Both the position numbers and the translations under genes were made by a program. From the NCBI GenBank assembly GCA_036389335.1, contig DASVQC010000010.1, positions 1-64,000 on the forward strand: a stretch of DNA of 64,000 nt, in the 5' to 3' direction. The notes beneath the pieces were generated by a model, which did not search any database, was not told the DNA's origin, and saw only the letters and a list, made by a program, of their open reading frames with translations. This document shows, one piece after another, positions 63,209 to 64,000 of this stretch; position 1 is the stretch's first letter, and every line of letters begins with the position of its first letter. The stretch comes from JAIVGV01 sp036389335. Lineage in GTDB: Bacteria; Acidobacteriota; Blastocatellia; Pyrinomonadales; Pyrinomonadaceae.

Positions 63209-64000
63209 ACTCCACCTCTTCGAGTGCCTCGTCGATCTCGACGCCTTCGGCCAGCGACGGCACGTGCCCCGGCGCGGCGGCGGCGGTCGCCGCTTCGCCT
63301 CCGAGGCCGATCAGTTCCTGCAACTCTTCGGCGTAGCGGCGCGCGACCATCTCGATCGTCTCACGCCGGTGCAGCTCCCGGCTGTAGCCCCACGCCACCT
63401 GCAACCTCCCGCCGACGACGCGCGCGTTGACCGACAACTTCTGCTCGCGGCGCTCGTCCTTGTCCGCCGAATCGCCCGCGCCCTCCTCCGCAAGCTCGTA
63501 GAGCGCCCCCGACTCTTCGGCCACGATCTGATCGAGCTGCCCTAAGTAGTTGAAGGTCAGCTCCGGCTCCGGGTGGCCCTTCAACAGTTCGCGCGCCTCG
63601 TCGTCGGCGCTCAAGTACCTCAGCACGCCGTAGTCAACGCCGCGCCGCGGCACGCGCCGCAACTGCTCCGCCACGCCCGCGAGAGCGCGCCGCGCGTCGG
63701 CCTCCGGCCCCGCCTCCAAGACGACCGGGTATCTCGACGTGAACCACCCGACCGTGCGCGTCACGTCCGCGCCCTCCGACAGCTCTTCGCGCCCGTGGCC
63801 CTCGATCTCTACCGACACAGGGGCGCTCGTCCCGCGCCACCACTGCAAGGCGCGCACGAGGGCCGCGAGCAGCAGGTCGTTAACCTGCGCGCCCGAAGAC
63901 TGCGGCGCGCGCTGCAACAGCAGCCGCGTCTGCGCCTCGTCGAGAGAGACGCTCACGACCTCGGCGCTGCGCATGGTGTTCGCGCCGCCGGGGTAGTCCT
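63201..64000 (-). CDS. NRPS, C-terminal part: epimerization domain (truncated by the window)
   Basis: The frame is open to the window edge, so only the last 265 or so residues are seen. They are the C-terminal half of an epimerization domain: VNDLLLAALVRAL, EIEGHGREE (E-domain GHGRE motif), TVGWFTSRYPVVL, and LTFNYLGQLDQ, all diagnostic of E domains rather than condensation domains. The protein therefore ends ...PCP-E and passes a D-configured residue to the next NRPS. The acidic tail (EIDEALEEVEFE) may dock to the next protein's basic start. The stop codon overlaps the start of the next gene. Confidence 0.88.
   Translation of the reverse strand, partial: DYPGGANTMRSAEVVSVSLDEAQTRLLLQRAPQSSGAQVNDLLLAALVRALQWWRGTSAPVSVEIEGHGREELSEGADVTRTVGWFTSRYPVVLEAGPEADARRALAGVAEQLRRVPRRGVDYGVLRYLSADDEARELLKGHPEPELTFNYLGQLDQIVAEESGALYELAEEGAGDSADKDERREQKLSVNARVVGGRLQVAWGYSRELHRRETIEMVARRYAEELQELIGLGGEAATAAAAPGHVPSLAEGVEIDEALEEVEFE

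Overview
The window is a contiguous stretch of a G+C-rich bacterial chromosome. Gene content (EttA, GH57/DUF3536 plus GlgB, a YncE/phosphoesterase fusion, a SurA-DsbA fusion, many TTG/GTG starts) and the dispersed palindromic repeats suggest an Acidobacteriota genome, perhaps of the Blastocatellia/Pyrinomonadales type. That placement is inference; no rRNA gene lies in the window to confirm it.

Layout. (1) 0-29.4 kb is mostly ordinary chromosome: the C-terminal part of ettA, a DUF72 protein, an SDR oxidoreductase, a TPR lipoprotein, an unusual trypsin-nuclease fusion, RNase Z, a phage-like ETSAxGRAL-motif protein, a zinc-ribbon membrane protein, a two-gene glycogen/alpha-glucan pair (GH57 and GlgB), a secreted phosphoesterase, an ExbD/TolR protein, a SurA-DsbA fusion, a PlsC-like acyltransferase, a BON-domain protein, the primary sigma factor RpoD, a Tat-exported serine hydrolase, an Arg/Glu-rich secreted protein and an amidohydrolase. 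Most intergenic gaps hold strong hairpin terminators or dispersed palindromic repeats.

(2) 29.5-44.9 kb is an island, visibly less G+C-rich, bounded by two identical 26-bp direct repeats (29692-29717 and 44829-44854), with related copies inside at about 40.25-40.32 kb. It carries a 142-bp MITE-like element and a tight five-gene minus-strand operon (39846 to 30205) that I cannot match to any described system: two large beta-sandwich-repeat proteins, a protein resembling a PT-barrel prenyltransferase, an alpha/alpha-toroid protein with the terpene-cyclase DxDDTA motif, and a 1224-residue protein combining a lectin-like propeller with a membrane-active helical region. Next come an XRE regulator whose start codon and Shine-Dalgarno lie in a perfect hairpin, a lone receiver-domain protein, small DUF1508-type and orphan genes, a winged-helix-like protein, a tRNA-like element of unusual geometry and an IS4/IS5-type transposase.

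(3) 45.1-47.5 kb encodes an M28 membrane metallopeptidase.

(4) 47.6-64 kb is the distal part of a minus-strand NRPS-PKS hybrid cluster that runs off the window. In transcription order it has the C-terminal part of an NRPS ending in an epimerization domain, a C-A-PCP-C-A-PCP NRPS (first A domain predicted for serine), a KS-AT-KR-ACP-TE polyketide synthase, then a 3-hydroxyacyl-CoA dehydrogenase, a free ACP, an acyl-CoA dehydrogenase and an FkbH-type glyceryl transferase. The last four match the set that makes hydroxymalonyl/methoxymalonyl-ACP extender units (FkbH-FkbK); no O-methyltransferase is seen in the window. The PKS ends in a thioesterase, so this is the release end of the assembly line.
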